Shown piece after piece: positions 39,301 through 51,240 of a DNA stretch of 64,000 nt; the stretch's first letter is position 1, and each line of letters starts with the position of its first letter. Origin of the DNA: Megachile rotundata (lineage: Eukaryota; Arthropoda; Insecta; Hymenoptera; Megachilidae); contig NC_134995.1 in the NCBI RefSeq assembly GCF_050947335.1, positions 11,508,501 to 11,572,500 on the forward strand. Direction: 5' to 3'. The notes beneath the pieces are model-generated. The model was not told where the DNA came from, made no database searches, and worked only from the letters and a program-made list of their open reading frames with translations. The translations under genes and the position numbers were made by a program.

Positions 39301-42300
39301 TTTATATTAATCTTAACGTTTTTACGAGATCGGATAATCGTTGCGTAATCGACGAGAAACGAATCCTACTTTCATTCGCCGGTACAACCAGCCAAGTAGC
39401 ATGATTTATGAATTTATTATGGGACAAGTGAGAGCCGATTATTATGCAAATGGAATAAGGTATTATTATCGCGTGATGCCTAGACGGTGCTATAAATACG
39501 TCACTGCTAAAATAAATCCTAAATCTTTGGAAACCGTACAACTAATTCTTAAGCACTTTTATTTTTCGAGGGTGGATTATAACACACGGTGCATTATGTG
39601 CCATCTTCAGGCTTCCACGCAAACTATTCCCCCACTCTTACCTAGTAATTAATCGTGTACAAATTGACGGTAAATACCTAATAGTTAAATTTTTAAATAT
39701 CAAATTTCATACTTTGTATAAATCTGAAGATTTGAGAAGATGGTAAAAAGACTTTAATTATAATCTAAAGAGATTACTTTTGAGTAGTCACACATGGAGC
39801 AATTAACGATGACTCATTACAGTCCCAGCGTGTAATCAGCGATTAGCGATTAGTCAGCCAATAAGAAGTGTAAAAGAATCCCGTTTTTAATGAAGAAACA
39901 TTGCCACGAAATTCCGTCGCAATGACCGTGTAAGCTCGAATCACGATTAAAACCGATAGTGTTCTATCGAGGCTGGAAATAACTGGAAGACAAAACAGAA
40001 GAATCCGTGCCGCGTAGCTCGTTATAATGTAATTAAGCGTCGTTTCACTTTCACTCGCAACTTCGAGCCCCGTTGAAGCAACTTTGTGAACCGACGGAAA
40101 GCCGAGGGAACTTGGGGCTAATTAAGAACTCTTTTTCTTTCGATTCCAGTTATTCGCTAGATTCGCGACATTCAACCCCGTTAATTCGAACACAATGCGA
40201 TCTGAATATTCTTCTACCAGTTGCTTTGCGTTTCGAAGCTTTCGCTACTTCTTCAGCAGTTCTTACTTCGTGAAGGTGTTTGTTTACGAAGGGAATAAAA
40301 ATTATTGCAAATACCTTGAATTTCTGTTGTAAAGCCTCGGTCGTTAAAATCGTGTAGACAGTTATCGCGCATTTTCTCCGGAAACGGAAATTATCATGGA
40401 AATTTATGAGCACTGTACTGTGACCCGATCATTATTCGATTTCATAGTTACGTTAAAAAATTGACGTGTAACTCCGACACAATTGATTACTAACAGTTAG
40501 TGATTTATTTATGCCATTTGTTTGCCATTTATTTATGAGGTGCGTCAGTCAAGACTAACCATTCAGGACTATAACATTAAAACGAACAAAGAAAATTAAA
40601 ATGTTCTAAGTATTTTATATTCAGGGATCCTTGACAACGCAAATTATAGTTGGATCTAAAATTCAAGTTGAAGAGTATTTAAAATTTGAGTAATATTAGT
40701 CACATTTGAGTTGTGAGTGCGTCACGAGTGAGACTCGTCAAAGCACGGGAAGGGGTTAACCATAGTTTCTGTAAGAAATAACAATTTCTAGGTCGAGAAA
40801 TTCTATAAAGAATCGACGGTCTAAACAGAGGCTTCGATACCGTATTAATGTTCCAGAGCATTATGTTAATGCCTCCGGTCCTTCATTTCCATCCTTAAAT
40901 ACACGCCAGTCGAAAAAGAAACGAGAAGAAAAACACGGACTTTTTCCCCGAGACAAAGAGAAGAAAACGCATCTGCGAACGACAAACAGCGTACGCAGAT
41001 ACCTCTGGGAAATAAAATGTTCTGTTTTTCCATTTCCATTGAAAGAGCATGGTTTGCGAGTTTAGTTGCTACGAAACAACAAAATCGACGTTCTACGCCG
41101 GAGAAGAACCGACCAGATCATTTCAAAACTTCCCCTCGAGAACATCAGACCCGCGACATATTGATCGATGCCTCGAATTTGCCCGGCTACAGCTACGATT
41201 CGATGCGGGTATTAAATGTTAATGGCCATGTACACTCGCGGGCATCGATGATTTTCATGGGGAAAATTACGACCCTGATCGTTTATTAATTACGAGATTT
41301 TTTAGTTAAGGACTGTTCGAGATTTTATCGGTTCTTTGGAAATTGAAGAATTGAGTGATTTGGGGTTTTGGAGATTTGGAGACTTAAGTCTGTAAGAGAT
41401 ACCTGATTTTCGTAGGGAAAATGTGTACCATTTTGTTTATTGAGAGATTTTTGAGGACTGTTCAAATTCGTCAGTTCTTAGATTTGGAAATTGGAGAATT
41501 GAGTGATTTGGAGGTTTGGAGATTTGAAGACTTAAGTCTGTAAGAGATACCTGATTTTCGTAGGGAAAATGTGGACCATCTTGTTTATTGAGAGATTTTT
41601 TAATCGAGGACTGTTCGAATACATCAATTTTTAGATTTGGAAATTGGAGAATTGAGCAATTTGAAGTTCTGAAGGTTTAGAGACTTAGGAGTCTGCGAAT
41701 TGGAGGCCATTGATTTTCCTAGGTAAAACGCAAACCTAGGAAGTCACTCTGCACTCGTTTATTAACCGAGAGACTCTCAAGTGAAGACCTGTTCAAGTTC
41801 ATCAACCTTAAAATCTAAAAATTGTAGTTTTGCAGAGTTGGAGTTTCGAAAATTGCTAAACTCAAGAGTTTTCGAATTCGAAGCTCGAGTGAAGATTTCA
41901 AAGATTTGAGAATTTGAAAGAAGTAGAAAATTTCGGAATTTCAAAGTATGTACGAGCATTCCCGAGGTCGAATTTCACCGGCTATCAGGAATTTCGTGAC
42001 AGGATACGTGAAGAGACACCGCAGTATTATTAGCGTCGCGATGATATGCTTACGTAATGGAAAAAAGCGTCGGAACGCGAGCAGCGTGGTTCCTTTTTAT
42101 TATGGGCAGCACCAGGGAGCCAGCTAATACGTAGGTGCACGGCCATCGATCACCGGGAGTTCGCTGCGAAAAATGCAAATTTGCTCATCCACTGGCGGAA
42201 AGTATATGTTTCGGAGCACAACTATTTACGTTTTATACTATATATTCGATGAATGATTTATGCTGCTTATTTGGGAGAATGACGCACGAGGTGCGTCCTA

Positions 42301-45300
42301 CTCAAATACTTCACTACGTTACGACTCATATGTTTTACCTTTTCTGTATTCAAATAGTGACATACGAGGTGCGTCCTATTCAAATACTTCACTACATTGT
42401 ACCTTACATGGTCCACCTTCACTGCATTCAAAAGATGACGCACGTGGTGCGTCCTACTCAAATCCTTCACTACTCTGCACCTTATATGTTCTACCTTCTC
42501 TGTGTTCAAACGATGACGCACGAGATACGTCCTACTTAATTACTCCATTACGCTGTACCTTATATTGTCCACCTTCTCTGTATTCAAAAGATGACGCACC
42601 AGGTGCGTCCTATTCAAATACTTCACTAATTTGCACCTTACACGTTCTACCTTCTCTGCATTCAAAAGATGACACACATGGTACATTCTAATTAATTACT
42701 CCATTACGTTGTGCCTTATATTGTCCACCTTCTCTCTATTCAAAGGATGACGCACAAGGTGCGTCCTACTCAAATACTTCACTACTCTGCACCTTATACG
42801 TTCTACCTTCTCTGTATTTAAAAGATGATGCACGTAGTGCGTCCTACTCAAATACTTCACTACACTGCATTTTATGCGTTCCACCTTCTTTGTATTTTGG
42901 TTTTTATATCGACAGTTTGGATACACCATATGACGCACCACGTGCGTCATGTACATTGAGACAAGGAAACCTAGAAATTCAGAAATATGTGTATCTCTTG
43001 ATGCAATACACGCATGTATTTTGGTTCCTATGTTGATAGATTCGATACAGCAGATGACGCACGTGGTGCGTCATATACATGGAGACAAGGAAACCTAGAA
43101 ATTCGGAAATATGTGTATCTCTTGATGCAATACATGCATGTATTTTGGTTCCTATGTTGACAGATTCGATACAGCAGATGACACACCACGTGCGTCACAC
43201 ATATGAATGCACTGACCAATGCAGCAAAAAATGTACCTAATGCACCATAATTCAGACCTAATCAAAAGACACGTACATACGATTAAATGCTTGAAAAACC
43301 ATAGTAAAAATAGAATATTAAGAGAAATATGAAAACTGAAGAGAGATTGTTCAACTGAAAACCGTACAATGTAAAACTGGGTGGAGGAATATGTGTGTCA
43401 CGGAAAATTCTAGTCTCGATTGGAGACCGCGAGGACGAAAGAACAGGTCGAAATTTTTAAGAGCGCAGAAGAGACGAGAGAGAAAAGGGAGAGACTGGGT
43501 CGATCGAAAATTATATTAATATTCGTCCCTCTTCTCCTGCCTTCGGAATACCCGAAATTATTCTACGAAGCAGAAATTGCTCGTTACGGCGTATTCTTCG
43601 TAGCTCAAGATGCCACGTTGCACGATGAAGAGAACGAGATTATTGCACGACTTCTTATCACTCGACCATATGTTGCAATACAGACGTTTATATTAGTGCA
43701 ATTAAACAGTGGAGACTTTGATCGAAATCTTGTGGAGATCTGATGGAAACCTCGAATAATTTTCTAGTTATTAGAATTGGTAAACCGCTTGAACGTTGGA
43801 CAACGTTGATTTATTTTTATTTAAGTAAATCCATTATTTATTGACGCGTTAGATAACGATGGTAATTACTTTAATTATTTCTCGGAGTTTGAAACTTTTT
43901 ATTTCTTATTCGATCGTTTCGAACGTGAAATTAATTCGAGAATCGCGGCTTTGTATTAAATAGACGACGCACCACGTGCGTCACATATGTGCGACGCAAT
44001 GACGCACCGTATGAGTCATATCTCCATCAAACTATTTTACCAAAGTGCATGTTTTAATTATGTCTACTTTGTAGCACATCAAATTACATGCAAACATAAA
44101 TTCACGTTGCAGGAATTAAATTACCGATGTAATGAATAGATACACAAATGAAGTTAAAATTATCTCTGGAACATCTAGCAGCAATTAGAAAACAAAATAA
44201 TTATACCGTCTACGAATAAACATATTATTCATCCGAAATCTGAAAAATCACGTCTCGGTATACGTCGAGCAATTAAGAACGAAGACTTGATGAATTAAAA
44301 TGTTTATAAGAAATATCGCAACTCGTTAGCACGACGTTGATCCTCGACAGTTTTAAACAGTTCCACGGCAAACAGAATATTTTCACCGTGATAAAGTGAA
44401 ATCAGCAATGACTGTACGAATTAGGTAGCGTTAGCGAATAGCATGAATCATTGTGTCGAAGCCTTTTTCAAACTCGTGGCTAATTATTCACCTATCGCAA
44501 GAAATAAATGATTTTAATAACGGTTATTCGAGAAAGTGGCAAAAAGTTGCTTATACGTGAGAAAAATGATAGATAACAAAATATATTTTTATTATAGAAA
44601 ATATTAGAACAAAGTAAAAAATAAAATAAAAATTTGCAGAATAAAAAAATTGCAAAATAAAAAATTTGCAAATTTTTATATGAAGAAGTCCATCACTGAT
44701 CATTTGTAAAATAAAAAATTTGCAAACAAAATAATAATAAAAGAAAAATGGCTGCACTGTTTATAATTTAATCATGCGAAAGTTTCAGAATCATAGTTTA
44801 TCCAAACTGTATTCACCGGCTGATTCACACAAATTATAATTTAGCGGCAGTAAAAAGATAGAATATAATTCTGTGAGCATATAATAAAACGTGGAACAAT
44901 CGCAGATCAGGATATGCTTAAATTCACGTACAAACGCTAAGAGATCCCACATTCGGCTTAGCTATATAACCGTCATAAACAGCGTAATTATAAACTACCT
45001 GATAATGAAGACGTAAACGTTAATGAATCTATAATAAAATAGCGGAAAAACGGAGAATAAAAAGTGCAGATCTGTCTGACATAATTAATCCTTAACATTC
45101 ATTAATTTTTTGTTGTACAAAAAATTTCATCTTTCCAGTAAGTACGTCATTAGAACAAAATGGCGGCAAATTTAAATAGGAGGAACTAACTCTTACTATT
45201 CACATATTTTTATAATCTAGTGTGAAAATTAGAGCAATATTCGGCTGAAAAATAGCGGAAGACAAATGAATGGAATTTTAATAAAGGATACCTTCGTGCA

Positions 45301-47006
45301 CGACCGTAAAACTCTCCCCAACGGGAGTTTGTCGGGTGTAAATCGCAAGACACGAGTCATCGTAAAACTACTTCCGTTTGCAGAACAAAAGCTGCTTTAC
45401 GAGAAGACTTACGACATGCAAAGCACGTAACCGCCAACGGCCGACTATCAGCCCCGATTCAAGGAAAAATCTTGAAAATTGTGGAAATATATTTTTTCCC
45501 CTCGGCCGACCACTCCTGCGATCGTATTCGCAAGATCCTCCTTTCGCCCTTGTCGACCGGAAGTATTAACGTTTTACGAGTTAAATCACGGTCCTTCGTA
45601 CTGCGTCCAGCTCGAGGGACGAGTGGAATTACCAACACGACAGAATAATAAAGAGATCGCGATACTTGGATGTTAAAATCATGGATACATTTTTTATGAA
45701 AATGTTACACACTTTGCAAATAGGGAATCTATTCATGCCGAATGATGCGAAATTGAAACGCGCCAAATTAAAACATACCGAATTGGATTGCGCCAAATTG
45801 AAATACACCGGATTGAACCGCGTCGAATTGAATCGAGATGAATCGCGTTAAATCAAATCGCGACTCGTTGATTTGACGAACAAACGTTTTAACTGTTGGA
45901 ACATTTTTTAGGCATACGATTCAACGGGCAATCGCCAGGCAGCGGAAGAATGCTCCTTTACGGTTAAATTTTGGCGAAGTGGGGGAAGCATTCGCTTAAT
46001 CTGAACGCACCCTTAGAATACTTGTAGGATTCTAACATTCTTACAGATATATTATGATTTAAATGATTCTCGTAACAGTAGCGATACTTGAATCCTAAAA
46101 GTGAAAATAGTAAAGACATAACACTACAATTTCGCTACCTATCGTGGACTTATCTGTACGCACGTTGAAGAGGATCAACTATCAAACTACTCGTAAAATA
46201 CTTGTTGTCGAGGTTCAATTATCCTGTAAAGTTATCGAAGAATGAAACCTACCTCTTTAAGATTTAGGTATGCTTTCAAGTGTATCCATTTGAATTCGAA
46301 CCTATTTACAACATACTTGCATCCCATAATTTCCTGCCTGCACCTGAAGACTGTCACGACTATCAGTCAAGCACGGTGTAGTCCACGGCAAGTTTCCAAC
46401 GCGGTCCGTCGGTCAGAAATGCGGATAGCCTTAACCGCGATATCTCGAACTCGAAATTCGTCAACGATTCTGTTCCGTGTTCCTTGCCTTATCTTACACG
46501 TTTCCACGCACACACGCACACAGGTACACACATTATCGTACACACCCGCGCACACGATGTTATGTTCACGATAAAACACGGTATACATATGCACACGACA
46601 AACAATCGGACCGGAACGTTGACTGCGAGCAACGGCATGACATGCTTGCTAGGAACTTCCTTCGACCGACAATCGGTCAAAACAAATTCGAAGCGATACG
46701 TTCCCTGGCACGGTTAAATAAGGGCGAGATTCGCCCGAACGAACAAAAGTACGGTACGAAGGAGGAGAAGAAGAGGACGAAGAAAAAGAAGAAGAAGAGG
46801 AAGGAAGAAGAGTCGAAGGCAGGAAAGAGATCTCGTAGCAAGCACGCTTACCTCTTGGTGGCGTCAAGCAACGCGCCCTGGAAGCACTTGGCACCGTGAA
46901 CGAAGGACACGACAACGATGTCCGGTAGCGCGGACTCGACGGTCACGAGGATCTTGTCGCCCCTGGCGAGCGTGAGTGCGGACAGGGCCACCGTGTCCGC
47001 CGCCAT
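30342..47006 (-). CDS. PWWP2A/B-type PWWP-domain chromatin protein
   Basis: Seven exons (47006-46852, 32775-32454, 32387-32171, 32065-31381, 31303-30796, 30727-30593, 30488-30342) join with matching phases to 722 residues. Exon 1 encodes the conserved N-terminal block ILVTVESALPDIVVVSF. Exon 2 has an LCSKC motif and exon 4 the TPVIKISF...VLKIPSKI block typical of PWWP2. Exons 5-7 encode the C-terminal PWWP domain: GDVVWGKIHGFPWWPGK, then AWYGSSTSSLMSCDQLSPFL and a basic tail RYNKKKRGPYKEAI. Vertebrate PWWP2A binds H2A.Z nucleosomes, H3K36me3 and a NuRD subcomplex, so a nuclear chromatin-reader role is expected. The linker is Lys- and acid-rich. Intron 1 is about 14 kb and holds several tandem arrays. 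The start overlaps an AAGATGGCGGC motif. Confidence 0.93.
35927..36890. repeat. 16-bp minisatellite, about 60 copies
   Basis: The unit TGTAAAATTGTATCAT is repeated for nearly 1 kb with T/C variation (CATTG versus CACTG) and G/C variation (TGTAAAA versus TGCAAAA). Blocks of several units are repeated as higher-order units, for example the ATGTTATCACTGTAAAATTA block near 36436, 36496 and 36563. An open frame inside it is a by-product of the repeat. Confidence 0.95.
41285..41830. repeat. About 145-180-bp tandem repeat, 3-4 copies
   Basis: GGACTGTTC (or GACCTGTTC) recurs at 41310, 41455, 41608 and 41786, each followed by TTTGGAAATTGGAGAATTGAG-like and GAGACTTAAGTCTG-like segments. Within each unit the sequence is itself quasi-periodic at 9-10 bp. 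The last copy is strongly diverged. Confidence 0.75.
42281..42904. repeat. 78-bp tandem repeat, 8 copies, palindromic core
   Basis: The palindromic core GACGCAC-N3-GTGCGTC or a variant starts at 42281, 42359, 42437, 42515, 42593, 42671, 42749 and 42827, exactly 78 bp apart each time. Each unit continues with a TCCTACTCAAATACTTCACT segment and a TTCTACCTTCTCTGTATTCA segment. The copies differ by substitutions only; I see no indel. Because 78 is a multiple of three, frames stay open on both strands for several units. Confidence 0.93.
42905..43205. repeat. 124-bp tandem repeat, about 3 copies, same palindromic core
   Basis: The core recurs at 42932, 43056 and 43180 (spacing 124 and 124). The unit body is unlike the 78-bp repeat: AAGGAAACCTAGAAATTC, GTATCTCTTGATGCAATACA and GATTCGATACAGCAGATGA. 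The core contains CACGTG. A further solitary copy lies at 43966. Confidence 0.88.
43966..44020. repeat. Solitary copy of the GACGCAC palindrome
   Basis: GACGCACCACGTGCGTC at 43966-43982 is followed within 40 bases by GCGACGCAATGACGCACC, so the motif also occurs outside the arrays, about 0.8 kb away. Confidence 0.6.
44560..44735. repeat. AT-rich simple repeat (AAATAAAAAATTTGC-like)
   Basis: The words AAAATAAAAAATTTGCAAA recur four or five times with small changes. This is low-complexity sequence with no gene. Confidence 0.6.
45745..45845. repeat. 15-bp degenerate repeat (pentapeptide-like frame)
   Basis: About six 15-bp units translate as AKLKR-AKLKH-TELDC-AKLKY-TGLNR-VELNR. This is the A/T-x-L-x-x pattern of pentapeptide repeats, but the frame is only 61 codons and has no gene context. 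It is more likely a short intronic minisatellite. Confidence 0.55.
46494..46548. repeat. (CA)n-like microsatellite
   Basis: Imperfect CACACG/CACACA alternation lies in intron 1 of the PWWP2-type gene. Confidence 0.6.
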
Positions 47007-47009
47007 CTT
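46999..47009 (-). promoter_or_regulatory. YY1-like motif overlapping the PWWP2 start codon
   Basis: The coding strand reads AAGATGGCGGC across the initiator ATG (47006-47004). This matches the established YY1 consensus that often sits over or just after the transcription start of housekeeping genes. Here it also sets a strong start context. Function in this species is inference. Confidence 0.45.
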
Positions 47010-47286
47010 GGCTCGTTAGAATTATTGCTCCTCGCCGTGTCGAGGCCCGTCGTCTCTCTCTCAACGGATGACGTGAGGAGCGGCTGGGGCTGCCTCACTC
47101 TCCTCCGTGTGTACGGAGGCCATGGGCTCTGCGAGGCATACTACGGGTGGGGGAGACAGGAGGGCAGCCTCTGCCTGTTTTGCTTGCTCGCTTACTCGCT
47201 CGTTCGCTCGCTTGCTTTCCTAGCAGCCACCACCGCCAGCCGCGCCGCATTTCACGTTCGTGCACAGCTGGGCACGAGTACATCAC

Positions 47287-47296
47287 TGCGCATGCG
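47287..47296. promoter_or_regulatory. NRF1-like site upstream of the PWWP2-type gene
   Basis: TGCGCATGCG lies about 280 bases upstream of the ATG in a locally GC-rich segment (46850-47350). The palindromic GCGCATGCGC core is the known NRF1 (insect ewg-type) motif and fits a broad housekeeping promoter. Confidence 0.45.
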
Positions 47297-48439
47297 TCGC
47301 ACCACCCCCCACCTCGACTACTGCAGCACCGTACCTCGCTCTATCCGAACCCTGGCCATTTTAATGTTCTTCTAGTCTGGACAATAAAATTACACATGTT
47401 AATGTAAACCGACCGTTACTGATCTTGTCAGCAGTAATCTTTAACAGTCGGTACTATAACAAACCGATTAAATCGTTCGAAATATTAGTATCGATCTTCG
47501 AACGATATTCCGAAAGTGCCGTTTTTCTTGGAAGTATCTTTTTAAATGAAATACATGTGTCAAATATAAACTATCAAATCTCGGATGATCAGTATTTTTT
47601 TTAGAATAGTAGTAGGCAATATCATATACCATGATTGTATATGGAGAATCTTTGTGGATTTAAAACTTCGGACTTTGGGAATTTTAGAGTTTGAATACTT
47701 GAGAATTTAAGGAGTTAAATTAAGAATTTCAGGATACGAAAGTTTGGGGACTCTGATACGAATTATTACGAGAAATAATATAATATTCGAAATCCAAAAA
47801 CTAACATTTTTAACGGGCCTTTCATTTAACGTATAGTCATACGATACTGTTACTTCGTCTCAGGACCGTAGAAACCACACGAGGTGCCCTTCCCTTACAC
47901 ACATAAACCCCATAGAGAAGGAAACGTGTGTTAGGCACTAAAACCTCTTACTTTAGCGATATATCTTTCGTTTTGTAATTGAACGAACATTTCCCCTGAT
48001 GATTTATCTTGTCCAGTCAACAGTACATTTGCCAGCTGGTTTTATGTACAATTTTCTTTCACACGATATGTACCCGGTCTAGATACACCACTCCACACAT
48101 ACTTTTCGGAAACATTCTTTCTCTATGGCACAGTGGGGACAGCCTGGAAGAATGAGCTATAGAAATATATTCTATCACGATTTATTACGTTAACAATCTT
48201 ACCTTGTATCTACAAGTTATTTATGATTTTCAAATGGAAATTTTCTGATTGTTAACATTGTTGTGGCATTTGAGTTCGGATTTTAACAAAGAACCATTTC
48301 GAGACGGACTTAATCGATGTTAATTGAAACATGAATTCTTGCTAGTCTTATACGCTCTACGAGACAATACCTCTTTTTATTATTCTTTAACATATTCGAT
48401 ACTCTTAGTAAAGTATTTGTAATTAATTGTTAATATTGT

Positions 48440-48545
48440 ATACATTAATTTTTATTTTGTATCTATTAATTTTTATTTCGTGTCTATTAATTTTTAAGTT
48501 TGCATCTATCAATTTTTATGTTGTATTTATTAATTTTTATTTGGT
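48440..48545. repeat. 21-bp AT-rich tandem repeat, 5 copies
   Basis: ATTAATTTTTA (one copy ATCAATTTTTA) starts at 48444, 48465, 48486, 48508 and 48529, giving spacings of 21, 21, 22 and 21. Confidence 0.8.
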
Positions 48546-48739
48546 ATGTAATAACTGTAGAGTTACATTTGAATATCATGTTAAAGAGCAGATGGCCAAA
48601 AGCTGGTTTATTTAAGTGGAATAGTAAAATAGTGAAATAGTGGAAGGGAGGAAGCGCGAGACAGAAATATAGTAGTACAGTACGAGTAAACATTATATAT
48701 ATTACTACTTGAGCCGAAAAAATGATATTACTGTTCCAG

Positions 48740-51240
48740 GGTTAATGGAGCATCTCCACCGGAAGTGCAGAGGGAGTGCCGTGGGAGAGCCGTGCGACAA
48801 GCGGTAAAAACAAGCATCCCGAAAATTGTACGAAAAATATTACGAAACAATAATTCCCGACGGTTTTAGCTACAATATGGTGACGCGTGACAAACGAGGT
48901 CGAGCTCTACTTTTCGCGAGCACGGAAGTGTACATGTATACAGCTTTAGTCGGCCTGTGCACTAACTTTTCGTTGCCACGCGAAGAAAAAAAACGAGTAA
49001 AGAAAATCAGTGATGACCACGGTAGACCGTTGAGGGAAAATTTTCAACTTTTGTAATTTTTAAACTTACACATTTGACTTGATAAAATTATAAGCTTTTC
49101 CTACTTCTTAGCCAACCGGAAGAACACGTTGCACACGAGTGTGCATACAGAAATTCGACAGAAGCGACCGTGAACTTGATTTTGTTCGCTGACCTCTGCA
49201 CTTAAGCGTTGTTTAAACTTTCTCTCCTGCTTCGGCCCGGTTTCATAACTTTAACAAAAGGGACATTGGACGCGATCTAACGAAGCGGTCACCGAGCTTC
49301 AATTGCCAGAGACAGGGTCGAAAGCTCAACGATGAGACTTAATGAGTTTTATCTCCAGACAACTTTTTATCGATACTGTTTAACAAACAGTTAAGATTCT
49401 AACGTAATAGATATACGAAGTCCACATCGATGTATAATTTAAAGCTGGTAGACTTCGCAAAGCGCCACTATGTTGCAAAGACAATTTGACCTGGTGATCT
49501 ATTTTTTCTACAGAAATAAACATTTTATCAGCCATGCAGATCGGATTAGACTTTTGAATAGAATTGTCCAAGCTCGCCTTCAGAAAATATGATCAGTTTA
49601 TATGTGTACACACATATTCACATCCTCGATATTAGCTGTACGATGTCGATAATATTGCGCAACTCAGAATATTGCGCACACCATATTGAGCGTTTAAGGC
49701 GTTCTTCAATTTCGGACACGAAATTGGGAAACTTCTGGATTAATAATTCGTCTGGAAAAAAGTGGCACTGGTACGAGGAGTTACCTCCGAGAGTTGCTTC
49801 ATAGTGGAGAATGTAAAATATCCCCGTGTTGCTCTACCTTCGATTTTACAACTTGAAAATTTCCAACAAGCTGAAAATTGCTACTTCGAAAAATACAAGC
49901 GGATGAATGACCGTTTTCGGGCCTCAAAAGTTTGGAATACTGGATACTTTCACTGTAGAACAAAAGATGAGTCAATTTCTATCTCGAGGTATACTGAGAA
50001 CGCGATATCGCGTGAGCGGCAATCCAGTCCGCGATATCGAGTGAGCGGAATGAAACGTGTTAACTACTTATTTAGATGGAACGTATTACCTTAGGAATAA
50101 TATTTCGACCTTCGCAAGTTAATGGGTTAATAAAAAGTTACAGCCGCCCAAGATTTATTTCAATGCAGTCACGTGTTCGAATATCTGTTATAAGACCCCC
50201 ATAAACGTTTACATTTTAACCACAGGTTAATGATACATATTCATAAGTTCGATACCTGGGGAAAGCAAGGATAACGTAAACAAAGTAGTTCCAAGTAGCC
50301 GGCTTTAAAAAATCGAATGAAAATTCATGAGTTCATTTCAATTATAAATACGAAGTTTCAAAATGTATGTTTTGTACATAAGAAAAGAAAACATCTTTGG
50401 CGCGACCAACAAAGACGTGTAAACGTGTACTTACGTGCATTATAATGTACTGTCTCTTTCGTATTTCTATCACCGGAAATTGAACGGTGTCAAACGCAAC
50501 TTATTGTATTCAGATTGATAAACAATATAGTAAAGCACTATTTTGTTATTGTTCCATACGTATCGACGAGGCAGACCTTGGAGAAATTGACAAATGCTTA
50601 CGTCATCTCTGCATATTCAATTGTATCCCTTATCTTTCGTCGCTTTTTCAAAACTATTTATGGTTATATGATTAAACAATTTGAATGACAATAGGATATT
50701 AAAATTAACTGCCTATTATGTGAACTAATTTTACGAAACGATAATTTTCTCGTCAGTTACAGTCGAGGGTACTTTAAAGTTTATTTAAGGAAAATGGCGA
50801 TGTAATGTGACAAGATACAGTGAATTACCCAGCGTTCCTAAAGAAAATGGTACTATAAGATAACTCCCCAAATTGCCAAATTTTTTAATTTAGAAATAAA
50901 GAACACCCTGACTAGTTGCTGTGTAATTTACACATCGGGCTAAATTATTTAATTAAAACATATACATCACCTCGCATAACAGCACGGTGTTTCTCGAAAT
51001 TATCGATCATTTGATTATTCGATAATACCAAATATCCAACGATTCTGTGAGAAGTGGAAGGGCGCATGAAACGATGATAATAACAATAATGAAGAAATCA
51101 CGCTGGAGGGGTAAAGCGCAGTGCTGTATCAAGATAGGGTGCGCTCGCGTAGGGTCCTATCAGCTGGGGTGCGCACCGTACAACGAATATCCAGACCGGA
51201 GCAGGCTCTCAAAGAAGTGGTACACATTTTACGAGTAAGT
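48740..51240 (+). CDS. Candidate exon pair for a small Cys-rich peptide (weak)
   Basis: Exon 48740-48803 has a good acceptor (CTGTTCCAG) and donor (GCG|GTAAAA). In one frame it reads LMEHLHRKCRGSAVGEPCDK. It leaves in phase 2, which matches the frame of a second exon beginning at 51051 after CTGTGAG. That exon reads through basic residues into AQCCIKIGCARVGSYQLGC and stops at 51238-51240, or uses the donor GA|GTAAGT at 51234. Six Cys in two blocks, with CC in the second, recall an insulin-type two-chain plan, but the spacings (C-x8-C; CC-x4-C-x9-C) are not the usual ones, and no signal-peptide exon was found. A minus-strand reading of the same DNA competes with it. Confidence 0.2.

Larger units (their letters stand above)
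32776..46851. other. First intron of the PWWP2-type gene (14 kb)
   Basis: There is no convincing nested gene on either strand; open frames of up to 163 codons lack splice and composition support. The intron holds the 16-bp minisatellite, the approximately 150-bp, 78-bp and 124-bp arrays, a 15-bp pentapeptide-like repeat and simple repeats, listed separately. Two segments with promoter-like words lie at 39005-39035 and 45155. Confidence 0.7.

Noticed and set aside
39341..39652. 103-codon plus-strand frame
   Set aside because: No splice context or family signal; it lies inside the PWWP2 intron.
42135..42691. 134-143-codon frames across the 78-bp array
   Set aside because: They stay open because the unit is a multiple of three. 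No start context or domain was seen, so they are treated as a repeat and reported only as a finding.
46477..46899. 140-codon plus-strand frame with poly-Lys/Glu
   Set aside because: It is produced by a (CA)n repeat and a purine-rich run next to the PWWP2 exon 1 donor.
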